From Glandiceps talaboti (Eukaryota; Hemichordata; Enteropneusta; Spengelidae): DNA of 64,000 bases. The notes under the pieces are model-generated. The model was not told where the DNA came from. It searched no databases and saw only the letters and a program-made list of their open reading frames with translations. How positions within the stretch are numbered: position 1 is the stretch's first letter; the number at the start of each line of letters is the position of its first letter. Below, one piece after another: positions 43,220 to 52,980 of the stretch. The stretch spans positions 9,032,540 through 9,096,539 of the forward strand of contig NC_135569.1 of NCBI RefSeq assembly GCF_964340395.1, in the 5' to 3' direction. The translations under genes were made by a program, and so were the position numbers.

Positions 43220-46200
43220 ATCATTTGATGATTTAGAAAGTTATTCACCCAACATGACACTGTATATTCTTACAGCAACTACTACCAGCTTTGACATTTG
43301 ATACAACGTCATTTATTGGAAGGTATGTAAACTGCTAATGATTTAACTGATTACAAATTTAAAATTATATTATCTTTACCCTATGTAAACTGTTCTTATC
43401 AAACCATGAAATGTAATCTATTGTACAAGTCTCTGCTGTTCCAACATGCTGACCCAAGTGTTATTAATCCAATTCATTTGTTTACTTTCCCTGTTTGTAA
43501 CATTTTCCATTCGTTCACAGTCTGATGTCTGCAGTTGTAATATTTATATCCGAATTCTGAGAACATACATCTTCCAATTCTAGTTTAGAATTTGTTTTCA
43601 CATATGAATGCTGCATAATTTACAGTTTTGTGTACTTGATCTAAACTGTTTGTATGATAATTTGTATTGCAGTACATTCAACTATGCTGGTAAACTGTAC
43701 AACCGGATCATAGCAGAGTACGCCAAGGGTAATATCGCGAAATGTAAACAAGAACAGGTGAGATGATTTGTGCTGGTCTTGTAAGACTATCTAACTCAGT
43801 GCGGACAGCTTGATCAAGGCTTTGATATCATTATTAAAGTGGCCATATGGATGATATTTATTTTAGATTTTTAATTTATAAAACAATTTTATCATCATGG
43901 CTTCCTATTTGAAAAATTAATGTAAAACAACATAGACCAAGTCTGTGTTTGTAACTCAATACATTGTAAAAAGCTAAAAAGTGTATAACAAATTTGTCAT
44001 TATATGTACAATAACAAACATTTTACACATTTATTAATCTTTTGCAATTTATTGAGTTACAACAAGGACTTGGTCTATGTTTTTCATATTTTTTTCGAGA
44101 AGGAAGCCATGATAAAATTGTTCATCATTAAAATTTTCCAGGGTTACAGCTGTAAGACACTGGAATTATTTATAGCCAACCTCAAAATCCTCTTTTTTTC
44201 TTTTTCTTGTGTGCATTTCCCAGTCATTTTTTTCTGAGATTTTGTGCAATTTTTCATAACAGTAGATTTTTGTTATAAAATGGTGACTATGGTATAAAAG
44301 TACAATACATTACCAACTTCTGTGTAAAATGTGTTTTATAGTGAGACATCATATGAAACCACTAACCACTTTATTGCATCGCTAAAACAAAACTGCATAG
44401 TGAAGAGCTGAAGACCTGAACCACTTCTACATGTCACCAAAATAAAAAATTAAATAAAAAAAACAAACAGCGGAGCTATTCTGACCGATAGGTCGCTTGT
44501 TTATAAAATTGTATTATTTAAATGAGAAAAAATGCAATGGTTTCATTCACTTTCACTTAGCAGTATGGAGTTGGCATCAATGAGAACTTAGGTGGGGGTG
44601 ACATATATAGGTGCATGCTAGGAAACGTCCCTTAAAAAAATATTGTCAACTGTCTCTATTGTTGTAAGTCATTCAAATAAGAAAACACCCATTCACTAGT
44701 AGTGTGTATTGTCTCAGTGGTCTGAGGTATTGTACAACTTTAGGTTAGAGATACACATTTAAGATTATAACAAGCAACTAACTTAAAGTTTTAACAAACA
44801 ACCAAACTACAATTATTACTCTGGTAATTGAGCCTTCTGTTTTCTCAGATAGACACACATTAAAACTATTGTCACAACATGTTGGTACATGTCATAGTAT
44901 ATGTGACGTACCATTGACTATATGTAAATCACTATATCTATAGCATCATTCTTTGCAATTGAAGAGTACAAGGTCATATACTTTACTAAGAACTGGTCAT
45001 CCCAAGTATAAGGGTTGTTTTGATTCATTACATACACAATACCAACCTAAATGAAAATCAGAAACACAGACTAAACACTGTTTGAATTCAATTTACTGGT
45101 GCACTGTGATAATTCAACTTAAAGGCCAGGGTTTCAATCCCAGGTTCCAATGTTAGTGTATGCTGACATACACAATACCAACCTAAATGAAAATCGCAAA
45201 CACAGACTGAACATTGTTTGAATTCAATTTACTGGTGCACTGTGATAATTCAACTTAAAGGCCAGGGTTTCAATCCCACGTTGTTCCAATGTTAGTGTAT
45301 GCTGACATGCACAACACAAGCCTAAATGAAAATCAGAAACACAGACTAAACACTGTTTGAATTCAATTTACTGGTGCACTGTGATAATTCAACTTAAAGG
45401 CCAGGGTTTCAATCCCAGGTTCCCATGTTAGTGTATGCTGACATGCACAACACTAGCCTAAACGAGAATCAGAAACACAGACTGAACACTGTTTGAATTC
45501 AATTTACTGGTGCACTGTGATATTAAATTCAACCTAGGGGCCACGGTTCAATCCTAGGTTCCAGTGTTAGTGTATGCTGACATGCACAATACAAGCCTAA
45601 ATCAAAATCAGATACACAGACTGAACACTGTTTGAATTCAGTTTACAAGTCAATGCACATAATTCAACTTAAAGGCCATGGTTTCAATCCCAGGTTCCCA
45701 CGCTAGTATATTATTATCAGTGGAGCAATAAGGATTCTATGATTCTATTTTTATTCTGGACCACTTTTTCTATAACCATAATTTCTCACACCTAAAAGTT
45801 ATACAGTAAGCCATTAATTTGAAAATAGAAAATGTTCAATTTTTGTCTAGCTAATGTAAGTATTATACTCGTGTATTTTTGTATTTTCTACAAAAAATTA
45901 TTCTGAGAAGGAAAGTTGAGTATAAAGATGGAACCATCCCAGTATCAGTATAACAGTGTGAATCAGGCTAATCGACCCTTGGTTGTAGTCCACACTCTAT
46001 CACATATGGGAAATGAGAATTCCATGCCAAACGTGTAGATCAACTTGACCACTATAAACCTTACAGTGGTCATATGGATGAGAATTGGGTATTTATTTTG
46101 GATTTTTAATTTATAAAACAATTTTATCATGGCTTCCTACTTGAGAAATCAATGTGAAATAATTATGCAAAGGCCTTGTTTGTAACTCAATAAATTGTGG

Positions 46201-47265
46201 AAGATTAATAAATATATATACGTAAAATAACAAACATTTTACACATTTTCAGCCTTTTGCAATGTATTGAGTTACAAACACAGACTTTTTTTATGTTGTT
46301 GCACATTGATTTTTCAAGTAGGACGCCATGATAAAATTGTTTTATAAATTAAAAATCCAAAATAAATACCTAATCGTCACCAATATGTACACTTTAACAA
46401 GTCGTCTTTAACCAATTTCAAATGTATTTTCTTTTTAGTTCCGAAGTCATGCATTTATACGGACAATGAGGAAGCACAGCAGCAGTACAGGTAAAATAAT
46501 GCATTCACGTCATGATCTTGTTGAATAGGTAATTTGCAATCTAGACTGAGCATGCTCAGATGCAAAGGACTATGGGATTATGTGTGGTTATCGTAATACC
46601 TAATCTGGAGCTACCGATATAAAAAATTTCCCACGATGGTCAGGGTAACTATGAATTGATCATTCATGGTTGCCAAAAATGTAACAGTATTGTTTACATA
46701 CCAATTCATTAGTATTTATTATCACATTTCCCATGATGCAACATTCAACATGGCAGGTTTGCAAGTTCCCTATTGACCATATGGATGAGGATTGAGTATT
46801 TTATTTTGGATTTCTAATTATGAAACAATTTTACCATGGCTTAACGGGTTGTCAGTGGCCGAGTGGTCAAACGACTTGCCTCTTACCACTGTGGTCGGGG
46901 TTCGAACCCCATTCAGGGTTTGATTAAATTTACCACGCTGTAAGTAAGAAGAGTGTCGTTCAGTTTGAACAATGCAGGTTTTCCCTTCTTGGGAGATAAG
47001 TGTTTATATGCTTAAAGAACTATCCAGTATAAATAAAGATTATTATTTTTATTATCATTATTATTATTATATTCCTTCTTCGAAAATTAATATGAAACAA
47101 TATTATTTAAGCCTCTGTTTGTAACTTACTATGTGGTGACTCACAAGAAATGCCAGTTTTTATCATTTTGATTCATCACAACAACAAAATGTGGACACTG
47201 GTCCCTAAGGTGCAGTATCTACCTAAAAGCAACAAATGACCTTAGGGCCCCCCCCCCCCCCCCCC

Positions 47266-47298
<33 letters not shown>

Positions 47299-47812
47299 AA
47301 AAAGAATAGTTTCTGGTCAGCGCACGCATCAGTCTTTTATTGTTTGTCAAGCACATGCACTCTGCAGAACAAAAATAACCCTTCCTACTTCAGTGACGAC
47401 AACTGCAGAACCAATCGTAAACAAGCAAATGACATCTGCCTCACATACACACTTGCTCTAAAGTACTAAATAAAAAGAACAGTAACTGCCATAAATAGTA
47501 GATTCAGTGACAGGTCTGTTGAGAACTAAAAAAAAAAAAAAAAAAAAAAATCATGTCATCACACCATGTTAGGCAACTGTTCTGATCAGAAACAGTTCAT
47601 TTTTTTCACTTTGAATATCAAAACTATTTCTTATAATTTTTTCATTCTCCTTGATTACAGGTGTAGACTTCATCAGTATTAACAAATCTACAATGTGTCT
47701 AAGTGGCATGAATGTAGGACCTGCACGTCTACCTATGCAAAATCTGACACCTGAACAACTTGGCGATTTGAAGAAAGATTTAGACGAGATCGGATTTTTT
47801 GAATGGCGATAG
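33544..47812 (+). CDS. NPL: N-acetylneuraminate lyase, copy C (12 coding exons, 320 aa)
   Basis: Coding exons: 33544-33567, 34512-34576, 38422-38492, 39340-39427, 40149-40206, 40750-40825, 41595-41687, 42400-42551, 43276-43322, 43673-43757, 46439-46490, 47661-47812 (stop TAG). The total of 963 nt gives 320 aa. Intron positions and phases match A and B, but the first coding exon encodes eight residues instead of one, exon 8 has two more codons and exon 11 has four more. The motif GTTGE (56-60) is canonical. Catalytic Tyr (FYYH, about Y149), Schiff-base Lys (FQGVKY, K181), GVDE and GSTFN are present. The segment before GST (LPALTFDTTSFIG) departs from the usual ALVMGxxGxxG, which A and B retain. 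Copy C is diverged from A/B throughout and is the best candidate for a canonical sialic acid lyase here, though each copy keeps different ancestral features. Introns are large and filled with repeats. Confidence 0.92.
34615..34935 (-). repeat. Dispersed repeat with CCAATATGGCCRCC core, intron 2 of copy C
   Basis: Matches, in inverted orientation, repeats at about 61320-61650 and 62985-63325: CCAAACTTTGC(A/C)AT.., TTTGAAATAATAAAAG, CCATATTGGAT, and a GTGACCCC..ATTT end. Confidence 0.75.
35541..35894 (+). mobile_element. SINE with tRNA-like head, intron 2 of copy C
   Basis: The head (GGTTAAATGGTTAGAGTGGC, then GCAAGTTTGCGAGCCC) resembles tRNA A and B boxes. It is followed by a body with GGGCAAGATTTGAACC, CAGCTGTATAATTGGGGACC, TGCTCCCCAGGGAGTTGAGG and GTTTTGAGCACAGAGTGG, and a tail ending CATTATTATTACTA. 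A fragment of the same body lies inverted at about 62128-62285. Confidence 0.8.
36931..36957 (+). repeat. Poly-C tract
   Basis: About 26 consecutive C in intron 2 of copy C. Other homopolymer G/C runs are near 39001, 42777, 43047, 47247 and 50887. Confidence 0.95.
37648..37714 (+). repeat. 20-bp tandem repeat (AATTAGACACTGTACATGTT)
   Basis: Just over three near-perfect units in intron 2 of copy C. Confidence 0.92.
38055..38367. mobile_element. MITE with AATTGTTTCTGGTCAG ends, intron 2 of copy C
   Basis: Left end AATTGTTTCTGGTCAG is inverted at the right as CTGTCCAGAAACAATT. It shares a body (CAATTGTGAACAAGCAAACG, TTGCTCTAAAGTACTAAATA, AGTAACTGCCATAAATAGTA) with the element at 47305-47597 in intron 11. 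Confidence 0.82.
39800..39965 (+). repeat. Dispersed repeat with TACTATGTGGTGACTCACAA, intron 4 of copy C
   Basis: Shared with 47125-47215 (direct) and 59340-59520 (inverted). The conserved core reads TACTATGTGGTGACTCACAA..TGCCAGTTTTT.TCATTTTGA. Confidence 0.75.
40282..40550 (+). repeat. GT/ATGT-rich microsatellite with GCTAGCACATG interruptions
   Basis: Imperfect (TG)n and (TATG)n with GCTAGC(A)CATG palindromic blocks recurring three times, in intron 5 of copy C. Confidence 0.85.
41240..41507 (+). mobile_element. Fragment of the 541-bp MITE family, intron 6 of copy C
   Basis: Shares ATTTCTGCT.ACTCCCATGATGCAAT.ACCCA and GGTACAAGATCAACT.GATGTTT with 55107-55200. Its right end reads GGAATGACGTTCCCTTTAA, close to the family's CCCCTTTAAA end. 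Confidence 0.65.
41815..42175 (+). repeat. Dispersed repeat, inverted relative to 8320-8610, intron 7 of copy C
   Basis: Opens with TCCCAAAGAGGGAAC..GGGCTCCGTC, followed by CAATC.AACCTGGCACA..GGTGAC and ACCCATTCAAGTGTCTACCC. The leader also matches 9108-9160 and 20495-20530. Confidence 0.65.
43146..43219 (+). repeat. Microsatellite (GATT)n
   Basis: Simple repeat about 55 bases upstream of exon 9 of copy C. Confidence 0.95.
43834..44140. mobile_element. MITE of the AAAGTGGCCATATGGATGA family, copy 1 (intron 10 of copy C)
   Basis: Inverted arms contain AAACAATTTTATCATCATGG/CCATGATAAAATTGTT, GACCAAGTC..GT and TAACTCAATACATTG/AATTTATTGAGTTACAA. The right end is eroded. Related elements are at 46063-46397, 46778-47117 and 48790-49100. 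Confidence 0.82.
45020..45715 (+). repeat. Tandem repeat of about 139-bp units, intron 10 of copy C
   Basis: Five units, each with CACAGACT.AACACTGTTTGA, CAATTTACTGGTGCACTGTG, GGCCAGGGTTTCAATCCCAG and TTAGTGTATGCTGACA. Units diverge towards the right end. Confidence 0.92.
46063..46397. mobile_element. MITE of the AAAGTGGCCATATGGATGA family, copy 2
   Basis: Full-length inverted-arm element in intron 10 of copy C, ending about 40 bases before the exon 11 acceptor. Both arms carry ATTTATTTTGGATTTTTAAT or its complement. Confidence 0.82.
46530..46775 (-). mobile_element. Fragment of the 541-bp MITE family found at 54992-55532
   Basis: Inverted match to 55235-55460: CTGAGCATGCTCAGA, AGGACTATGGGATTATGTG, CGTAATACCTAATCTGGAGC, ATCACATTTCCCATGATGCA. 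Starts about 40 bases into intron 11 of copy C. Confidence 0.75.
46778..47117. mobile_element. MITE of the AAAGTGGCCATATGGATGA family, copy 3, split by a SINE
   Basis: The left part (CCATATGGATGAGGATTGAG.. to ..TTACCATGGCTT) and the right part (TCCTTCTTCGAAAATTAATA..) are separated by the SINE at 46844-47071. Joined, they resemble the left half of copy 2. Confidence 0.72.
46844..47071 (+). mobile_element. tRNA-derived SINE nested in a MITE, intron 11 of copy C
   Basis: The head has GTGGCCGAGTGGTCAAACG (A-box type, Ser/Leu-tRNA-like) and GGGGTTCGAACCCC (B box). A short body follows, ending AAATAAAGATTATTATTTT and an (ATT)n-like tail. Insertion into an older MITE gives relative age. Confidence 0.85.
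47305..47597. mobile_element. Second copy of the AATTGTTTCTGGTCAG MITE, intron 11 of copy C
   Basis: Same body and ends as 38055-38367, more diverged at its right end (CTGATCAGAAACAGTT), with poly-C/poly-A expansion at the left edge and poly-A inside. Confidence 0.8.
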
Positions 47813-48502
47813 ACATCTCAAAAGTACTTGTTCTGATCTTGCCATTTTTTTGCATCAGGTGTATATGTAATGGTGACCATGGCAACCTGATTGATAAAAT
47901 TAAGCATTATTGGACAGGATTGTTCTTGTGTCAAAGGTCAAAGTTTTCAAAGTAAGGTAAACAGAGTAGCTCTTCCTGTTTCCATGGCAATGGTAATTAG
48001 CATATTGTTTAACAAATAACAAAAAAGATTACATTTTTATCTCCATGATAGGGAATACTACACCCAATCTACAAATGGTAGATGTCTCCAACTTTTTCCT
48101 AGAATTTTCATAAATATGATTTTTACTGTCTTCAAGGGAAACTAATGTATGAAAATATATTTGTGTTGAACCAGTCTGTCCTTTGTATGTTTCTGTCTTT
48201 CTGTTAAGAGTATAATGTCCTATAAGCTTACACAATAATTACCATATATGGTCATTTATTTTTTGTCTTTCTCATAAAAGTACGTAAGTACTATACTACT
48301 TATAGATAAAATAGACCTCTAAGGCGTAAAAAAAATTGTGTGGTTCCGATTACATAATTGTGGGGTATTTAGATTCTTTTATTTTATTTTATTTTTTTTC
48401 ACTCGAGTGTCTAGGTTTTCCATTGTTTTCCAAATGGTCTCTGTGTTGTTTATTTCTTCCTATCAGATGTATAGCCATTACAGATTGGAAGAATAGTTTT
48501 AT
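47813..48502. other. 3' flank of NPL copy C
   Basis: AT-rich, with no coding signal. No canonical AATAAA close to the stop was recognised. Confidence 0.5.
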
Positions 48503-48678
48503 ATTGTCTTTTTAAGTTGATGTCAGTTTCCGCACCCACTATTACTTCCGAGACTTCACGGTTTTCACGATTTTATTGTTATTTTTCTCGAATACGTAAA
48601 AAAAGTTCAGTGTCAACATGAAAACTAGGTGGGGTCGGGTAACTGGAACCAAACAACTTTTTTTATTTGGCCTAATTG
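48503..48678 (+). repeat. Dispersed repeat, direct copy of the one at 20313-20493
   Basis: Intergenic copy downstream of NPL copy C with the same conserved blocks. No terminal inverted repeat recognised. Confidence 0.75.
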
Positions 48679-48789
48679 ACATGCACAACGTCTGATTAGT
48701 GGTGTTTAACAAGTTTTCAGTAAATGTATATTTGGGTGTCTGATCAAAAAAGTAATACTTAAGATACAGCTGGTGCTGGTTTAAGACTT

Positions 48790-49100
48790 TAAAGTGGCCA
48801 TATGGATGAAAATTTGGTATTTATTTTGGATTTTTATTTGATAAAACAGTTTCACTATGTTTTTCTCCTTGAAAAAATAATGTGAAAGAACATATACCAA
48901 GTCCATGTTCATAACTCAATACATTGCAAAAAGTGTAAAAAGTTTGTTATTGTACATACAATAACAAACATTTTACACATTGTTTAATGTTTTGCAGTTT
49001 ATTGAGTTGTGAACATGGACTTGGTATATGTTCTTTCACATTATTTTTTCAAGGAGAAAATAAAAATAAATACCAAATTCTCATCCATATGGCCGCTTTA
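48790..49100. mobile_element. MITE of the AAAGTGGCCATATGGATGA family, copy 4, best preserved
   Basis: TTAAAGTGGCCATATGGATGA-type left end is mirrored by TCATCCATATGGCCGCTTTAA at the right. Inner arms ACCAAGTCCATGTTCATAAC and GTTGTGAACATGGACTTGGT also pair. Intergenic, 1 kb downstream of copy C. Confidence 0.88.
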
Positions 49101-49619
49101 ATCAGAATTTGAGTGAGATTTTAACTTTAATTTGATATATGTGTTTCAGACATAGATAGATCAATTTATGGCAGTTTTTACTTGTAATGAATTATTTCTG
49201 TTTATCAGTACTAAGATATATCTTTGTCATGATCAGCCAAAATGGATTATGTAACGTATACAGCTAGAAAGACAATATTAGCCACTTGAGATAGTATTTG
49301 AAATGCGAATTTTTAAATTACTAAATAGGAAGAAATTACTTGTATTTTATCAGCTCTGTTTACCAGCATTGACAAAGTTACAATGTTTTTATCAACATTA
49401 CGTAAAGCTACAATGTATTTATTAGTACTGATGAATGAATGAAATTTATTTCACCTGATAACAGAAATAAGCAAAGATAACAGAAATTAACAACAGACAC
49501 AACTTGTTTATATATGTGCCAAGTGTAGACTTTCTCAGCAATCGCAAACAGTCTAGCAATTTTAGTTTTGATGACAGATTACAGCTGTTACAATATACAA
49601 TATGCATTGTTGTGTGGCA

Positions 49620-49992
49620 ATTAATGTAATACAACAATAGGCATTGTATTTACATGTATGTGGCAATGTAATACAATAGGCATTGTATTTACATCTATGT
49701 GGCAATGTAATACAATATGCATTGTATTTACATCTATGTGGCAATGTAATACAATAGGCATTGTACTTACATCTATGTGGCAATGTAATACAATATGCAT
49801 TGTATTTACATCTATGTGGCAATGTAATACAATATGCATTGTATTTACATCTATGTGGCAATGTAATACAATAGGCATTGTATTTACATCTATGTGGCAA
49901 TGTAATACAATATGCATTGTATTTACATCTATGTGGCAATGTAATACAATAGGCATTTTATTTAAATCAATGTGGCAATGTAATACAATATG
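49620..49992 (+). repeat. 39-bp minisatellite, about nine units
   Basis: Each unit reads (G/T)GCATTGTATTTACATC then TATGTGGCAATGTAATAC. As 39 is divisible by three and no frame carries a stop, open frames of 125-144 codons run through on both strands. Units alternate AATAGGCATT and AATATGCATT, suggesting a 78-bp higher-order unit. Confidence 0.95.
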
Positions 49993-50478
49993 CCTGTCTT
50001 TACTGTCCAAATTACATATATTCAGTACTATGGCTTCCTTTAATGTTCAAAAGTTTATTACATGTAAAAGCTCGCGCGTAGTGGCTCAATGACTAGTATG
50101 CATGCGCATCCTATATACTGTGATTTTTTTTGGTGGTTTTACCCAAGGATGCATTGTGGCGCAATGACTATGCATGCGCATTTTATAAACTATGTGCATT
50201 GTCCACGTGGAGGGCACTATCTACAATATCATCATGAGGCAGCTGGTCACAAATGAATCTACCCTGCATGAGCTTATATGGGATTTGCCTAGTTATGATA
50301 TTATCCTGTACTATGGCTGCCTTCACTGTTCAAAGGTTTCTTTCATATATTCTTTACTATGGCTGCCTTTACTGTTTAATGGGACTTTATGAATATATTA
50401 TTGCATTAAAATATATGGCATTGTAAAGTTGAGATGTGCTTTGTCTTAATTCTCATGTATAGTTGATAATCATAAGAG

Positions 50479-50557
<79 letters not shown>

Positions 50558-51206
50558 CTGTGGGTTATAAGAATGATTCAAGAGACACTGTGCAATGAAA
50601 TCTTTTATTACATTGATATATATAAAACAACACTGTCTCAAAAGACAAAAATACATCACAAATTATTGACTATAGCTATGTAACAATAAGATAAGTAACA
50701 TGATTTACAAATAGTGAACACCACATAATTTGAATACTTTTCAATAACAGCATTATCATCTTTTGTACATAGAAAAAGTCTAATCTAGAGCATTCATGTG
50801 ATTCTGCTTTGTCTTTCTGCTTGTTTAAAACATATACCAGTCTTGTTATTATTTCAAACTATCTGCAGAAGACCTCGCATGATTGTTGGGATGGGGGGGG
50901 GGGGGGGGGGCAAAAGACTGAGGGGAAGGGAGGGGTGGGTCTCATATGAAGTACATGTATATTTAGTTTGGATGGGGAATTGAAATTGTCAATAAAAATG
51001 TATACATATGATGTCATCGCAGCCACATGTGATGTCTAGCTGCTAGACCCCTCAAGTTATATTGCTTAGCCCCTCCCCCCTCTAAAAGCGACCAAAGGTC
51101 ACCACTAAGGGCACCCACACAGAGGTACTAATCAAGGTTTATTCAGCAACCCCCAAAGCACAGATCCATGAGCTTACTACAAGACTACATGTGACTTAAA
51201 TTAGAC
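49993..51206. other. Intergenic stretch with a (GA)n microsatellite and poly-G
   Basis: (GA)n at about 50479-50556 and G runs at about 50887-50910. Two related blocks with GCGCAATGACTATGCATGCG/GGCTCAATGACTAGTATGCATGCG lie at 50085-50105 and 50158-50180. No gene recognised. Confidence 0.6.
50479..50556 (+). repeat. Microsatellite (GA)n
   Basis: About 39 GA units. Confidence 0.97.
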
Positions 51207-51487
51207 CTAGTCAAAGCTATTACATGAACTTTCAAGATCAGTAAACCTGATCACAAGGTTTCATGTGACAGACACCATAAAGATAACACACAAACATCAT
51301 TTACACTGTGTGGGCTTGAGATTCTACCAACTTTCACTGGCTGCTGACCATAGATCTTTGTTTCAACTTCAACAGATTACACTTTGTGTAGTAGTCTGAA
51401 AGTTATCTTTATGGTGTCTATCTCAACATGAAACCTTGTGATCAGGCTCATTGCTCTTGATAATTCATTTAATAGCTTTGGTTCACA
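51207..51487. mobile_element. Inverted-repeat (MITE-like) element
   Basis: Left arm blocks CAAAGCTATTACATGAA, CCTGATCACAAGGTTTCATG and CACCATAAAGATAAC are inverted at 51412-51487 as GTTATCTTTATGGTGTC, CATGAAACCTTGTGATCAGG and ATTTAATAGCTTTGG. Confidence 0.78.
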
Positions 51488-51911
51488 TCTGGGAAAAGAC
51501 CTGTAGGAGGATAGGCAATTACAGTGCTTCAGTCAATATGAGACCCACTTAGATGTTAACAGAGCTGTTGGTGCCATTTTCTAATACAAAACTCATTCCT
51601 GTGCTTCTAAATGCATCTTGCCTTGATTTGATGTGAAGAGCTTCTTAAGACAATTACACCAAGACAAGTATCTTGGTTAAATGAGATAGTAATAGCAAGA
51701 CAAGTTGCTGGACTATGACTAACTAGCAAGACAGATGATGGTCAGCCTAGCCTGGTATTATCTAGTAACCATGGCAATACACTAACCACTAAACCATGGA
51801 AGATATGCAACAAAATGCCCAAATAATATGTGCACAAAATGATACATTTTTTCCAGTTTTATCACAATGTCTGCATTTGTCAATGATTGAAAATTGGAAT
51901 TCACATGGTAC

Positions 51912-52397
51912 ATGCAATCTGATGAAAATCCGATGTAGTGTACACAGTACGATTTCTTTTTGGCTGTTACGTTTACTGTCATTTGTTCTTTTGTGAGTAC
52001 TTATTACATACAGCTGACACAATACCATAGGTTTAACTAAGCCACATGAGAGCACTGAGTGAAGTCACTCAACCGATGAAAATGTGTAATGTGCTGAAAC
52101 ATACGAGTACAGTACTTATGAGCATTCAAAAAGAGCACAAGCACAGAGGAGGGACAACGATGTTATCATTATTATTTGGTGGTTCTTTTTCTTTCAATTT
52201 CAAATGTTCAGTGTTATATTGTAAGACGAATTCTGGTTGCATGGCTACTCATAAGTATGAGATTGGGTTCAGGAAAACCTATAGTATTGTGTCAGATGTA
52301 TGTAATGAGTGCTCACAAAAGAACAAATGACAGTAAATGTAACAGCCAAAAAGAAATCGCGCCATGTACACTACATCAGATTTTAATGAGATTGATG
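51912..52397. mobile_element. 486-bp MITE with arms of about 130 bp
   Basis: The left end ATGCAATCTGATGAAAATCC and right end GATTTTAATGAGATTGATGC are inverted, as are TACTGTCATTTGTTCTTTTG and its complement, and GACACAATACCATAGGTTT. A solo arm sits upstream of copy B (18800-18965). Confidence 0.85.
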
Positions 52398-52910
52398 CAA
52401 CATGTACATGTACAACATGCAGAGTGATAATGCATGAATGTAAACATTGTCTCATATGAATTATAAAAATCTCAAAAACTGAAAATTGTAGAAAAAGCAA
52501 ATCTTTTGCAAAATAACTTTGATAAAAAAATACTTTGTAAGAAAATGTAAATTATAATCCTGAGGTGTAATGTAGACTGTACAATAGTCGATTTTCCGGT
52601 TCCAAGATGCATTGCGCCAGCGGATGGCTTTTATGTGGTTACAGCTAGTCTTTTTTTGTCTTTTCATTTGAAATAATATAGTTATTAGGAAATGATGGAA
52701 AGACATGTTGACCTCTTTGCTTATGAATTTTATATAACAAAGACTAAATGCCATAGAGAGGGATTTTACAGGTCGGTACAGTCGTGTGACAACCATCCCC
52801 TGAGTAGCACATGCAAAATCCTCAGTGCGTATACAATATCTGGCATTGTATGGAGCGATAGGCAATGCATCTTGGTTTTTCCCAATTTTTATATTAATTA
52901 TGCTTGAGGG

Positions 52911-52980
52911 GGTACTATTATACAATTATATTATTCCTCTATAGTTTTCCTCATTCAGCTGGAGAATACTCAGGACCGAA
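52911..52980 (+). mobile_element. Left end of the TATAATTATATTATTCTCC MITE, leading into a minisatellite
   Basis: GGTACTATTATACAATTATA..TTCCTCATTCAGCTGGAGAA matches the left arm of the element at 60752-60918. The 28-bp array starts directly after ACCGAAGG. Confidence 0.7.

Noticed and set aside
46855-46925. Possible functional tRNA gene (A box and B box present)
   Set aside because: The acceptor stem does not close and the sequence continues into a SINE body with an ATT-rich tail.
49620-49992. CRISPR-like regular array
   Set aside because: Units are contiguous without unique spacers; a eukaryotic minisatellite.
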